Shown here: positions 1 to 8,361 of the stretch, one piece after another
Position numbering within the stretch: position 1 is the stretch's first letter
How the letters are laid out: every line of letters starts with the position of its first letter
Assembly (NCBI GenBank): GCA_951828515.1
Contig: OX639992.1
Coordinates: 4,628,217-4,692,216 of the forward strand
Direction of reading: 5' to 3'
DNA: 64,000 nucleotides
Source of the DNA: an uncultured Poribacteria bacterium
GTDB lineage: Bacteria; Poribacteria; WGA-4E; WGA-3G
The notes under the pieces: model-generated
Told to the model about the DNA's origin: nothing
Databases searched by the model: none
What the model saw: the letters and a program-made list of their open reading frames with translations, nothing else
Made by a program: the position numbers and the translations under genes

Positions 1-368
1 ACTACATCCCCAACTTTAACAAAGGGCGGTTCGTCAGGGGCAGGAGAACGGTAGAAGCGCGAGGGCATAGGGGCACTGATAAGCCCATTATTGCCTTCCG
101 AGGCACCTTCGACATCCGGGGTCTCTACAGGAAGTTGTGGCGCACCCACTGCTACACTCGTTTCTGCAGGGCGTAGTGCGGGCTGTTCATATCCTTCGGG
201 GTTCCCGCGATCCCTGGACACCTGCACTTCAAACTCGTTATCTCGGATGCGAACTTCTGAAAGATCGGTACGGACAAGAATTTCCGCTAACTGTTCAACA
301 ATCTCCAAGACATCACTGTAGCTTTGTTCCGCAGATTGGGATTTATCCTTGGATCTGTTTTGACGCAT
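1..368 (-). CDS. accB: Biotin carboxyl carrier protein of acetyl-CoA carboxylase (5' part, runs off left edge)
   Basis: Reading the minus strand from an ATG at 368 gives 122 codons without a stop before the window edge. The first ~50 residues match the AccB N-terminal pattern (a helix VLEIVEQLAEILVRTDL followed by EVRIRDNEFEVQV). After a Pro/Ala/Glu-rich linker comes SAPMPSRFYRSPAPDEPPF and VKVGD, the start of the biotinyl domain. The biotinylated Lys lies beyond the edge. AccB carries the carboxyl group between biotin carboxylase and carboxyltransferase in malonyl-CoA synthesis, in the cytosol. It lies directly downstream of efp on the same strand, a common bacterial order (efp-accB-accC), so accC is expected next. 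The start is preceded only by an A-rich stretch, so the SD is weak. Confidence 0.88.
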   Translation of the reverse strand, partial: MRQNRSKDKSQSAEQSYSDVLEIVEQLAEILVRTDLSEVRIRDNEFEVQVSRDRGNPEGYEQPALRPAETSVAVGAPQLPVETPDVEGASEGNNGLISAPMPSRFYRSPAPDEPPFVKVGDV

Positions 369-378
369 TTCTTTTTTC

Positions 379-496
379 ACAGTCGGCTATCGGCTTTCAG
401 CCATCAGGGACCTCGGCGATGTTTTAACTTCTGCGAGAAGGTTATCCAGTTGCCGACGGTAACTGACTGCTGACTGCTGACCGCTGATTGCTACTA
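379..496. repeat. Heptamer-built inverted-repeat element between accB and efp
   Basis: The right arm reads as tandem degenerate heptamers of GCTGAYT (461-494). The left arm (about 380-410) is the inverse pattern, with CGGCTATCGGC and CAGCCATCAG. The right arm touches the efp stop codon (TAG at 494-496, minus strand). The same architecture recurs at 1061-1211 and 2572-2693. No ORF is inside. It is most likely a palindromic intergenic repeat; transposition is not shown. Confidence 0.6.
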
Positions 497-1051
497 TATC
501 CTTTCTACATATTTTCCGGTGCGCGTATCAACTTTGATACGCGTTTCGTTCTGAACAAACAAAGGAACATTTACGACACCACCCGTTTCAAGTGTGGCGC
601 GCTTTGAACCGCCACTGACAGTATCACCTCGTAATCCCGGATCGGTCTCAACAATCTGAAGCTCAACGAAGTTCGGAAGTTCAACGGCAAGTGGGATGAC
701 CCCTTCCATTTTGACGGTGACAGTTTCACCTTCCTTTAAAAACTTCAAGTCATCCCCAATGAGATCTACAGGGAGAGTGTGTTGTTCAAATGTTTCGTTA
801 TCCATAAACCACAAGGCATCCGCATCTCGGTACATATACTGCATCTTATGATCCATGAGCCTGACAGTTTCGACATTTTCATTAGAACGAAAGGTCCTAT
901 CCAAAACGGAACCGTCGGAAATACGTTTGATTTTGGTTCGTGCGAAGGCACCACCTTTCCCTGGCTTGACGTGCTCACAGTTGACTATGGTGTAAATAAT
1001 ATCGTTGAGTCGGATAACCAACCCGTTGCGTAAATCGTTAAGTGCTGCCAT
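494..1051 (-). CDS. efp: Elongation factor P
   Basis: At 185 residues this is the normal EF-P length, with the three beta-barrel domains in order (KOW-like N domain, then two OB-fold domains). EF-P binds the ribosome between the P and E sites and rescues stalling at polyproline. The modifiable loop is visible as HVKPGKGGAF, with Lys32 at the tip, so a lysine-type modification (beta-lysylation or similar) would fit; no modifying enzyme is seen in the window. The C-terminus VDTRTGKYVERI is the typical conserved ending. The gene is on the minus strand with accB immediately downstream, and heptamer-repeat elements flank it on both sides. The stop TAG coincides with the edge of one of these arrays. 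Confidence 0.96.
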   Translation of the reverse strand: MAALNDLRNGLVIRLNDIIYTIVNCEHVKPGKGGAFARTKIKRISDGSVLDRTFRSNENVETVRLMDHKMQYMYRDADALWFMDNETFEQHTLPVDLIGDDLKFLKEGETVTVKMEGVIPLAVELPNFVELQIVETDPGLRGDTVSGGSKRATLETGGVVNVPLFVQNETRIKVDTRTGKYVERI

Positions 1052-1060
1052 TTTCTCCTC

Positions 1061-1211
1061 ATTATTAGCAATCAGCCATCAGCGTAGAGGCAAAGAAGCG
1101 ATCAGGGCGTTCCGCTACGCTCCACTCTCAGCGGTCAGCAAGATAAAGAAACGTCTCTGAAACGCTTGCGTCTTTGCTGATTGCTGATTGCTGATTGCTG
1201 ATTGCTATTCT
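1061..1211. repeat. Heptamer-built inverted-repeat element between efp and rdgB
   Basis: At the right end the unit GCTGATT is repeated perfectly four times (1176-1203), then GCTATTC. The left end (1062-1082) carries the inverse, TTAGCAATCAGCCATCAGCG. Inner arms also pair (GCAAAGAAGCG on the left against CGCTTGCGTCTTTGC on the right). The total is about 150 bp with a central segment of about 70 bp. This is the clearest member of the family. Confidence 0.7.
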
Positions 1212-1223
1212 TGCTGACTGCTA

Positions 1224-1817
1224 TTAAAGCAAAGCGATTGCCTGTTCCAATGCCTTTGCTCTGTGACTAATCCGGTTTTTTATTTTTTCTCCTAATTCTG
1301 CGAAAGTCTGATCATAACCGTTAGGTACAAACACGGGATCATAACCGAAACCGCTCGCTCCCAGAGGATTCTGCCTGATGTGTCCCTCACAAACACCGAG
1401 AACGACTTTCGGTTCGGAATTCGGATGTACCACCGCAATCGCAGCGATGAATCGCGCCTGTCGATTGGGGGCACCTTCAAGTGCCTGAAGGAGTTTCGCA
1501 ATCCGGGTTTCATCCGTGGCATCTTCACCCGCCCAGCGTTTGGAGTTAATGCCTGGCGCACCGCTGAGAGCATCCACCTCCAGGCCCGCGTCGTCGGCGA
1601 GGGTGAGATGAGACGTATACTCAGCAATAATGGACGCCTTCTTAACGGCATTCTCCATATACGTTTTACCGTCCTCAATCACTTCTGGGGCATCTGGATA
1701 ATTTTCCAAAGAGATAACTTCGATCGGATAGGTACAAGACCTATCCCTACTACCGCAGAGCATGTTTGTGAGTTCTTTTACCTTACCTTGATTACGCGTC
1801 GCCAATACGAGCTTCAT
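1224..1817 (-). CDS. rdgB: XTP/dITP (non-canonical purine NTP) pyrophosphatase, HAM1/RdgB family
   Basis: The 197-aa length is usual for RdgB. The N-terminus [14 protein letters not shown] holds the family's T-x-N-x-x-K substrate motif. [12 protein letters not shown] contains the catalytic acidic pair, and GFGYDPVF and ISHRAKAL are the remaining family blocks. The enzyme hydrolyses XTP and dITP to monophosphates plus pyrophosphate and keeps deaminated purines out of nucleic acids. Its start overlaps the end of rph by 26 bases on the same strand. The rph-rdgB pair is a very common operon, so translational coupling is likely. The stop lies just after the heptamer array at 1176-1210. Confidence 0.95.
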   Translation of the reverse strand: MKLVLATRNQGKVKELTNMLCGSRDRSCTYPIEVISLENYPDAPEVIEDGKTYMENAVKKASIIAEYTSHLTLADDAGLEVDALSGAPGINSKRWAGEDATDETRIAKLLQALEGAPNRQARFIAAIAVVHPNSEPKVVLGVCEGHIRQNPLGASGFGYDPVFVPNGYDQTFAELGEKIKNRISHRAKALEQAIALL

Positions 1818-2553
1818 CTGAATTCTCCAACATCATCCGATTCTGGAGCCGGACGAGTTGCTGTATACCTCCAACGGCGAGATCCAGCATTTGGTCATAG
1901 TCGGCTCGCGAAAAAGGCTTTTCTTCCGCCGTGCCTTGTATCTCTATAAATTGTCCGCTCCCTGTCATCACGATGTTCATATCCACATCCGCTGTTGAGT
2001 CCTCCGTGTAGCAGAGGTCTAACATCGGTTGACCGTTGATCAGTCCGACACTTGTTGCGGCAATGTTGTCGGTAATGGGGAAATTTTTAATTCTTTTGCT
2101 TTTAATGAGCTCCTGACAAGCATCCCAGAGTGCGATGAAGGCACCTGTAATGGATGCGGTGCGTGTCCCACCATCAGCCTGAATCACATCACAATCAACC
2201 CAAACTGTCCGCTCTTCCAAGGCGTATAAATCTACAGCGGCACGTAAGGAGCGGCCAATAAGGCGTTGGATCTCCTGTGTTCTCCCACTGACACCACCAC
2301 GGGTTGCCTCACGTTGCATCCGTTCAGAAGTCGAGCGAGGTAACATAGAGTACTCTGCCGTCACCCATCCCTTATTTTTGATACGTTGGGAGCGCATGAA
2401 ACGCGGCTGTTGGTCAATTACAGAGGCAGTGCATATAACACGGGTATCACCTGTCGCAATGAGTACAGAGCCTTCGGCATGTTTAATATAGTGTCGCTTA
2501 ATTGTGACCGGACGCAGTTCATCTATTCCGCGTCCATCCTCTCTGGTTTCCAT
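1792..2553 (-). CDS. rph: Ribonuclease PH
   Basis: At 253 aa it is the normal length. It is a phosphorolytic 3'-5' exoribonuclease that trims tRNA 3' ends, acting as a hexamer in the cytosol. Family blocks seen are [16 protein letters not shown], the Arg-rich [16 protein letters not shown] (phosphate binding and interface), [18 protein letters not shown] (catalytic Asp region), and the C-terminal [20 protein letters not shown]. The ATG at 2553 is preceded by AGGAAACGGAAAT, a usable SD. It is the first gene of the rph-rdgB pair. A heptamer inverted-repeat element occupies the upstream gap. Confidence 0.96.
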   Translation of the reverse strand: METREDGRGIDELRPVTIKRHYIKHAEGSVLIATGDTRVICTASVIDQQPRFMRSQRIKNKGWVTAEYSMLPRSTSERMQREATRGGVSGRTQEIQRLIGRSLRAAVDLYALEERTVWVDCDVIQADGGTRTASITGAFIALWDACQELIKSKRIKNFPITDNIAATSVGLINGQPMLDLCYTEDSTADVDMNIVMTGSGQFIEIQGTAEEKPFSRADYDQMLDLAVGGIQQLVRLQNRMMLENSDEARIGDA

Positions 2554-2571
2554 ATTTCCGTTTCCTATTTT

Positions 2572-2693
2572 TTTATAGCCATCAGCGGTCAGGCGGATTT
2601 TTTAAAAATCCCTTCAGGGGTCAGTAGGAATAGCCATCATTTAACGAAAGCCTCTTTACTGACTGCTGACTGCTAACTGCTGACTGCTATTCT
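2572..2693. repeat. Heptamer-built inverted-repeat element between rph and a small ORF
   Basis: The left arm (about 2575-2593) reads ATAGCCATCAGCGGTCAG. The right arm (2660-2691) reads GACTGCT repeated with small changes and ends in ATTC. The stop codon TAG (2687-2689, minus strand) of the neighbouring 70-aa gene is formed by the right arm. There is no ORF inside. Confidence 0.65.
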
Positions 2694-2899
2694 AAGGTCT
2701 CGAGCAATGCCAACGCTTTTGTGTAACTTTTCCGCTCAAGATAGTGCAGAAGCATCTTAGGTGCTGTCGGTGTGAGCTCTTGAGAGAGCGCGTCAATCTG
2801 TTTTAACTGTTCTATTATATCCTCGCCTGTCTCAATCCGCTGCATCATAGTTTCCAAAACTTGCCTAAGGTCAGAAAAACGTTCAATTTCAATTTGCAT
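2687..2899 (-). CDS. Small conserved-looking helical protein of unknown function
   Basis: A 70-residue protein, probably all-helical, charged in the first half (EIERFSDLRQVLETMMQRI) and ending KSYTKALALLETLE. It has no Cys, signal peptide or membrane segment. I do not recognise a family. The start ATG (2897-2899) overlaps the last 11 bases of the upstream PhyH dioxygenase gene, which supports real, coupled translation. A role tied to the dioxygenase is possible but unproven. Its stop codon lies in the heptamer repeat, so the C-terminus may have been set by insertion of that repeat. Confidence 0.55.
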   Translation of the reverse strand: MQIEIERFSDLRQVLETMMQRIETGEDIIEQLKQIDALSQELTPTAPKMLLHYLERKSYTKALALLETLE

Positions 2900-3851
2900 C
2901 TAATGGCTCCAGTTCGTCAACGGCTTTGCAGGTTCGCAGGGAAACGTTCTTATTCGGGGCATCGTAACCTTTCCACGCATAAGGATCGACCCCAGATACC
3001 GGAATGACACATCTTCGATCAGCACTTGCGGGGCGTTCTCCATCTTGAATCGACCAAGGTAACAACGACCATGAATTGCAGTAATGATTCACCAAAACCC
3101 TGCGATATGTATCTCCACGGTTTTTGCGAGAGCGGTGGAGTAGGTAACCGTTAAAAAACACTAATGTGCCGGTTGTAACTTCAACGGGTACCTCATCTAT
3201 GTCATCAAACCCGTAACTCTCCCAGGCAAAATCAAATTCATCTGGGTTCTCGTGGTATCTCTGCGGATAGAGATATCCTCGACGATGCGAACCAGGAAGG
3301 ACCCATAAACATCCATTTTCTATGCTTGCATCGTCCATTGCTGTCCACGCACCGATCAAGGAGCGATCGCGAGTCGGAATATAAAATTCGTCCTGATGCC
3401 ATGCTTGTCCTTGAAAATTGGGCGGTTTTACAAAGAGCATCGACTGCATGCACTTGACACTTCCATCCCAGTAGGGTAAGTGTGCAGCAGTTATCTGACT
3501 CAGGATACCACAGATTTTCGGGTGCTTGACGTACTGCTCAATAACAGGACTGACAAAATGCGGTTGATGAATGCAAAGGATACGTCCCACAGCCTCGTCA
3601 TCGTCGATATCCTCAGGTAACGGTTGGAGACTGTCACACGGGTATCCACCTTTAGCGAGCGTAACAGTGTCCTGCCGTAATTCCTCTACCTCATCCAGAG
3701 AAAGCAGATTTGGGACAACAAGGTACCCATTGTCAATAAAAAATTGGACCTGCTCCTCAGATACAATTTGTGGCACCTCAATCGGTGCACTCGGTTCAAA
3801 GTTGACACCACCCACAGCTAAAGCAGTGGGATTCCTCCGTTCTTGTTTCAT
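2889..3851 (-). CDS. Phytanoyl-CoA dioxygenase (PhyH) family protein with IS-derived N-terminus
   Basis: 320 aa from the first ATG. It is a non-haem Fe(II)/2-oxoglutarate oxygenase. The first His and Asp ligands lie in GQAWHQDEFYIPT, and the distal His plus the 2OG-binding Arg lie in LLHRSRKNRGDTYRR. The core begins at EEQVQFFIDNGYLVVPNLL, where family members usually start within about 10 residues. The 5' end is odd. Residues 1-16 (3804-3851) are encoded by the right end of an adjoining IS200/IS605-type element (hairpin 3811-3830), so the ATG at 3851 was probably supplied by the element. An in-frame GTG (codon 26, VPQIVSEEQ) is a plausible older start. The substrate is unknown; family members hydroxylate lipids or small metabolites. 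Confidence 0.85.
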   Translation of the reverse strand: MKQERRNPTALAVGGVNFEPSAPIEVPQIVSEEQVQFFIDNGYLVVPNLLSLDEVEELRQDTVTLAKGGYPCDSLQPLPEDIDDDEAVGRILCIHQPHFVSPVIEQYVKHPKICGILSQITAAHLPYWDGSVKCMQSMLFVKPPNFQGQAWHQDEFYIPTRDRSLIGAWTAMDDASIENGCLWVLPGSHRRGYLYPQRYHENPDEFDFAWESYGFDDIDEVPVEVTTGTLVFFNGYLLHRSRKNRGDTYRRVLVNHYCNSWSLLPWSIQDGERPASADRRCVIPVSGVDPYAWKGYDAPNKNVSLRTCKAVDELEPLDAN

Positions 3852-3899
3852 TGTTTATTGCCTCCCTTGTGGAGGTCTTACATAAACTCCACAAGCGTT
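3797..3899 (-). ncRNA. Putative TnpB guide RNA (reRNA) 3' scaffold and element right end
   Basis: Downstream of the tnpB stop, on the minus strand, the sequence keeps scaffold-like structure and ends with the CCCAC...GTGGG stem (3811-3830) and GTGTCAA. In characterised IS605-type TnpB systems the guide is the sequence just past this boundary. Here that would be codons of the PhyH gene (from about 3801 downward). This is inferred from family knowledge; expression is not shown. Confidence 0.4.
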
Positions 3900-4958
3900 T
3901 TATCTCTCCGTCTGCCCGACGGCGAGGGTCTTTAGGTTTATCGCAGCGTTTACGTCTCTGTCTATAGAAGAACCGCATTCTCTACAATTATACGTTCGCT
4001 CGGATAACAATAACTCTTTTTTCTTGTGTCCGCAATGACTACACGTCTTACTTGACGCATAGAATTGGGGTGCTTCTACAATGGGTATTCCAAGCACTTC
4101 TGCTTTCGATTTGAGTAAAGCAAGAAAACCGCCTAAGGCACTATCCGATAATGCTTTGGCGAGGTTCTTGTTCTTGAGCATGTTCGTAATCTTGAGTGTT
4201 TCTATCCCGATAACGCTCGCCATATCCACTATTTCTGTCGTCGCTTTATGGTGTGCGTCATTTCGGATACAAGCGATCTTGTAGTGGATACGTTCCACCT
4301 TACGTTTCTGTTTGAACCAGTTATTCGATAGATACTCTTTTTTACTCAACTTACGTTGCTCACGCCTAAGTTTCTTCTCATACTTCTTCAAAGGTCTTGG
4401 GTTATCATATTGTTTACCTGTATCAAGTGTGGCGAGTGAGTTGATACCTACGTCTATGCCGATAGCAGGGAGTCCACGTGTGTCTCGTGGAGCATTGGGT
4501 GTTCCTGTGTCAACGGTTATAGAGACGAACCAACGGTGTGCTGTCCTTGATATAGTAACCTTTGTAATTTCACCTTTATGTCGTAACTTCTGATACATAC
4601 GCACCCACCCGATTTTTGGCAACTTGATACGTTTCCATATTACTTTTACTGTGTTTGGGTCGGTGCTATATGCCTGACGGTTTTTGCGTCTCTTTTTCTT
4701 CGGTCTTCTATTTTGTCCACTTTTCCAACGACTGATAGCGTCCCCAAGATTCTTTATCCCAAACAACGCAGCACGTTGATCCATACCCTTTGCCCAGTCA
4801 ATTCCACGCTTAGCTACATTGAAACGCTTGTTGAGTTCTTTCCAGTGACGGGGTTCGTTGTTGTAATCGTCTAAAGCATGATTGAACGCAAAACGGGCAT
4901 AACCGGATTGTTGAGGGAGAGGTATCCTCGCAACCTTCAGGTTGCAAGGAATTACCTT
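3900..4958 (-). pseudogene. tnpB: RNA-guided endonuclease TnpB, 5'-truncated
   Basis: The longest ATG-initiated frame is 3900-4784 (294 aa), but homology-like sequence continues upstream in frame (SGYARFAFNHALDDYNNEPR, then HWKELNKRFNVAKRGIDWAKG) to a stop at 4959-4961. The usual first ~30 residues and an ATG are missing. The RuvC catalytic residues are intact: Asp in IGIDVGINSLATL, Glu in IGIETLKITNML, Asp in DRDVNAAINLK. The zinc finger CSHCG...CRECG is also intact. The nuclease core therefore looks preserved although initiation is lost or uses a non-ATG codon. No tnpA partner is nearby. Function is doubtful. Confidence 0.8.
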
Positions 4959-4985
4959 CTACCCTCAACTCCGCTGGTTGCTATT

Positions 4986-7160
4986 CTAAACACGGTTGGC
5001 GAGGAACATCTCTGTTATTGCTAAGGCGAAAACCGCGAACATGAGATAGATCCATGTGTTTTGATTCCTCTCTACATCTTCATTGAATTGCGCTACCAGT
5101 TCTGCTGTCGGTTTATCTTCTATTAATTCGTCAGCCGTGCCTTTCAGCATGCTTGCGAGTTCCTCAACATCACGCGCCGTAAGATCAGACTCAGTGGTAT
5201 CGATGTTGACAACAAAGTAATCCGGGACTTCTACGCCAGACCTATGAATTGAATAGATACCGGGTATTGTCGTGCCTGTATATAAGGTGCTCCTTTGTGG
5301 AGTCTCCTCTGCTGTAAGTGTAACATCTTTATTTCGTCCCAAGCGCGTTTCGACGTTGTTCGGATTGAAAATAGCTACCTCTCTGTTCTCCGTTATGACC
5401 TCATTCTCAACATCCGAAACTTTCAGTTCGACATAGTCTCCGACGCGGTAATCGGGCAGCGTTTCTGTGTCTTTAAGTGCAAGATACTTAATAGATTCAT
5501 GCAGGAAAGGTAAATAAACAGCGCGAATCGGCAGATCGTTCCATTCCCGGTCTATGGTTGAAGTAAAACAGAGTACACGCCCCAAGTCTCCGTAGGGCTT
5601 TTCAAAGAGTGCAGGACTGCCATCATCATAAGAAGCAATGACAGTAGCATTGCTTCCCGTTGGTACCGCCTGAAAAATTCTATAAAATCGCGCCTTACCA
5701 AAATCACCATGGTTTGGTTCCTTGAACGGAGCGAAAATTGGGTGTTCGTACTTTACTGACGCAAGGACGCGAAATTGCTGACGATCAAAAGCGTCACCGG
5801 TGGGACGGACAAAGTTGCAAGGCATCAAACCTATCTCGCCACCAAGACGCTGTTCATAGACCGCAGGGTCTATATTATCACCCACTGTCACAATCAATCC
5901 ACCACCTGAAGCAACGTAGGCAGCCACGCGTTCAGCTGCGTCGGAAGAAAATTGTCCTACATTGGCGAGCACCAGAACATCAGTGCGATTCAGGGTCGCC
6001 GTACTCGGTACCGAACTCGATTCGGTAAAATCAATAGGCACTGCATCACTACCTGCTGTAAACGCCATTTTCATAAAGAATGTTTCCATCGTCTGTCCAT
6101 GAAGATTTTGCGGATCTCGCGTCCGTGGTTTGGCACTAACCGCATGAACCTTGATTGACCGTAGGCTTTTTAAAGTGAAATAGCGTTTGTTGTCAACCGC
6201 AAGTGCATCTTCAGGCAGTTCAATCCAACCTGTATGAGTTGCCTCGTCTTGGAAGTCAATCCGGAAAGCAGCATCCGCGAGATCGTCTGGCTCAACATCA
6301 AGTTGGACGGTGTGAATCATATTTCCATCTATGAACAGACGAACGGGCAGATTTTCAACTGCTTCGTCGCTGAAATTACGGACGCGGGCAACCAGATATG
6401 ATGCTTGCTGTTCCTGCAGAATCACAGGCGGTACATTGAGGTCTGTTATCGCGAGATTGCGCGGGTCTTCAGGATGGACATCAATAAACTGAATTTGGAC
6501 ATCAGGGTTGAGTTTGTCGGTTTCAATGAAGTTTTCCCATCCCCGTTTTTGCATATCCGCAATTACATAAATCTGCCCTCTTTTGTGGATGCCACCGATA
6601 GAAATAGACGCAAGTATTTCGTCAGCAGTTTGCAGCGCGTCTAAATAATCTGTAGGTTTGTAAGTGGCTTCTGCATCGTTCAAAGCAGCCTTAATGTGTG
6701 AGAACTCTGAACCGAGGGGAGCAACGACACGAGCATTGTCCGATGAAAGAATCAGACAAGCGGCATCGGTTGCATCAAGCCCGTCAAGAATTTTGATACC
6801 TTCCTCTTTTGCGTTCTCGAATACCTCCTCATATTGCATACTATAGGAGGTATCCAGAATAACAATTGCGTTTCGTTTTCCGCCTGTTTTCTGCGCAATG
6901 ACCGGAGCTTCAGCGAAGAACGGTCGCGCAAATGCAAAGCCGAGCAGTGCCAACATCAGAATCCGCATGAGCAGCAGCAGTAACCGCTTCAACTTATGCC
7001 GTCTCACGTTTGTCTGGTGCGACATCTGGATGAAACGGATGGTACCGAACACCAATCGCCTTGCACGTTCCCGGTTTAACAGATGCAAGATAAGCGGAAT
7101 TGAGGCACCTACAATACCTGCTACCGCGAATAAAGGGGCTAAAATTCCTAATCCAAACAT
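4986..7160 (-). CDS. BatA-like membrane protein with VWA domain
   Basis: 724 aa. The N-terminus is the BatA/aerotolerance-type membrane module: a hydrophobic helix, then IPLILHLLNRERARRLVFGT, then a second helix (about 58-82). A VWA domain follows, with its metal site VILDTSYSMQYEE (DxSxS). A long extracytoplasmic beta-rich part and a class-I GATase-like segment (VLVLANVGQFSSDAAERVAA) come next, with a single C-terminal membrane helix (about 700-720). Such proteins usually act with a MoxR ATPase and a DUF58 protein in envelope or metal-cofactor chaperone complexes. The DUF58 gene is directly upstream on the same strand; no moxR is in the window. The stop lies beside the IS605-type remnant. 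Confidence 0.8.
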   Translation of the reverse strand: MFGLGILAPLFAVAGIVGASIPLILHLLNRERARRLVFGTIRFIQMSHQTNVRRHKLKRLLLLLMRILMLALLGFAFARPFFAEAPVIAQKTGGKRNAIVILDTSYSMQYEEVFENAKEEGIKILDGLDATDAACLILSSDNARVVAPLGSEFSHIKAALNDAEATYKPTDYLDALQTADEILASISIGGIHKRGQIYVIADMQKRGWENFIETDKLNPDVQIQFIDVHPEDPRNLAITDLNVPPVILQEQQASYLVARVRNFSDEAVENLPVRLFIDGNMIHTVQLDVEPDDLADAAFRIDFQDEATHTGWIELPEDALAVDNKRYFTLKSLRSIKVHAVSAKPRTRDPQNLHGQTMETFFMKMAFTAGSDAVPIDFTESSSVPSTATLNRTDVLVLANVGQFSSDAAERVAAYVASGGGLIVTVGDNIDPAVYEQRLGGEIGLMPCNFVRPTGDAFDRQQFRVLASVKYEHPIFAPFKEPNHGDFGKARFYRIFQAVPTGSNATVIASYDDGSPALFEKPYGDLGRVLCFTSTIDREWNDLPIRAVYLPFLHESIKYLALKDTETLPDYRVGDYVELKVSDVENEVITENREVAIFNPNNVETRLGRNKDVTLTAEETPQRSTLYTGTTIPGIYSIHRSGVEVPDYFVVNIDTTESDLTARDVEELASMLKGTADELIEDKPTAELVAQFNEDVERNQNTWIYLMFAVFALAITEMFLANRV

Positions 7161-7191
7161 TTTTACTGGTTGTCGGAGTCGTGGGTGTCAG

Positions 7192-7349
7192 AGGAATGGT
7201 TATCGGTTCGTTCCGCTGCGCTTCACTTTCAGTTTGCTTCGCAGTGAGAATTGTCAGTTACAAGAGGGTGTTTTTGCTCGGGTGTTTCCCCTGTTAAACG
7301 AAACCCTCTTAACCGAAAACCGAACCGACGACTGATAACCATTCCCTCC
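7192..7349. repeat. Palindromic intergenic element upstream of the BatA-like gene
   Basis: The outer arms are GGAATGGTTATCGGT (7192-7206) and its near-inverse ACTGATAACCATTCC (about 7331-7345). Inner arms AAGAGGGTGTTT and GAAACCCTCTT also pair. Between them, on the minus strand, lies GAAACACCCGAGCAAAAACAC (complement of 7268-7288), a motif seen upstream of three other genes in the window. Confidence 0.55.
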
Positions 7350-7353
7350 GATA

Positions 7354-8343
7354 TCAAAGGACACCTTGACGCTTAGCAAGATAAGATGCCAATGCTAAAT
7401 CAATCGGTGTTGCTGTTGTTATCATGTTGTAATCAATATCTGATTGCCTCAGGGCGAGCTGATAAGTATCAAGAAATTCGTTGAAATTATTCAAATAACT
7501 TTCCTGAATCGCTTGCGGCGTTGTGATAATCTCAGCGTCATTTTCCGAATCGATAAAACGGATAAGTGCTTCTGCACTCCTTCCCGCCTCAAAGTCAGCA
7601 AAGGCAATTTCCTGATGTGCGAGAACATGAAAGACGATGACCTCATGTCCCTCATATCTGAGATGTTCCAAACCTTCGACAACCTCTGATTGCCCATCTA
7701 TATCACCGTCGTCATAGAGGTCGGAGACGAAAAGGACTAAACCGCGCTTGGTTAGACGTTCTGCGATTTGATGCAAGGGAATCCCCATCCGCGTGCTTTT
7801 TGCAGTCTGTAACGTCTCCAACGTGAGCAAGATCGAGTGTAAGTGCGATGCGCTACTGCGAGCCGGAAGGTATTGGCGAAGTGTATCATCAAAGTACGCA
7901 AACCCAACAGCGTCCCGCTGCTTCGCCATAAAATAGGCAAGCGACGCGATGAGGAAACTTGCGTATCGCAACTTTGTTAGTTTTTGTCCTGTTACACTCT
8001 CCTCTATAGTCGGATCATCCACTGGTGCCTCAGCCATCGGATGCAACATAGACTCGCTTGCATCTAAAAGGAGGTAGCAATTGAGATTGGTTTCCTCTTC
8101 AAATTGCTTGATATAGTAACGATCCGTGCGGGCGTAAGCTTTCCAATCTATATGCTTGGTATCGTCTCCAGCCATATATTGTCTGTACTGTGAGAACTCG
8201 ACACTGAACCCGTGATACGGGCTTTTGTGGAGACCAGAGATAAAGCCTTCAACAACGAATTTTGCAATCAATTCAAGATTCCCGATTCGGGCAAGGATTG
8301 CTGGATCTAAAAATGAGCGTCCGATTGTTGGACTTTGTTGCAT
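7354..8343 (-). CDS. DUF58 domain-containing protein (VWA-like)
   Basis: I chose the ATG at 8343 (329 aa, beginning MQQSPTIGRSFLDPAIL) because it follows CTGAAGAGAATACAC, a reasonable SD. The longer frame to 8400 would translate a GC-rich hairpin. The DUF58 core is clear: YRQYMAGDDTKHIDWKAYAR is the family signature, followed by a VWA-like domain with LLLDASESM (DxSxS-type site). It is cytosolic or membrane-associated, with no signal peptide. DUF58 proteins are partners of MoxR ATPases and BatA-type VWA proteins, and a BatA-like gene is the next gene downstream, so the two probably work together. The exact role is unknown. Confidence 0.85.
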   Translation of the reverse strand: MQQSPTIGRSFLDPAILARIGNLELIAKFVVEGFISGLHKSPYHGFSVEFSQYRQYMAGDDTKHIDWKAYARTDRYYIKQFEEETNLNCYLLLDASESMLHPMAEAPVDDPTIEESVTGQKLTKLRYASFLIASLAYFMAKQRDAVGFAYFDDTLRQYLPARSSASHLHSILLTLETLQTAKSTRMGIPLHQIAERLTKRGLVLFVSDLYDDGDIDGQSEVVEGLEHLRYEGHEVIVFHVLAHQEIAFADFEAGRSAEALIRFIDSENDAEIITTPQAIQESYLNNFNEFLDTYQLALRQSDIDYNMITTATPIDLALASYLAKRQGVL

Positions 8344-8361
8344 GTGTATTCTCTTCAGTAT

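Larger units (their letters stand above)
3797..4975 (-). mobile_element. Decayed IS200/IS605-type element with tnpB and no tnpA
   Basis: The block contains a TnpB reading frame and a right-end signature. On the tnpB strand the 3' side reads GAATCCCACTGCTTTAGCTG then TGGGTGGTGTCAA, the imperfect hairpin typical of IS605-group right ends and TnpB guide-RNA scaffolds. A second hairpin (CCTTGCAACCT/AGGTTGCGAGG, about 4927-4951) sits beside the truncated 5' end of tnpB. No Y1 transposase (TnpA) is present. The exact left boundary is unclear; it ends before the stop of the BatA-like gene at 4986. Confidence 0.65.

Noticed and set aside
91-427. Plus-strand ORFs (91-321 and 137-427) opposite accB
   Set aside because: The minus strand reads a clear AccB N-terminus through the same bases; the plus-strand proteins have no recognisable features.
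461-1210. Heptamer runs as a CRISPR array
   Set aside because: Units are 7 bp, directly tandem with no spacers, and occur as inverted arms; no cas genes are present.
3796-3978. 60-aa minus-strand ORF across the IS right end
   Set aside because: It overlaps the tnpB end in another frame and mostly translates the structured right-end/guide region.
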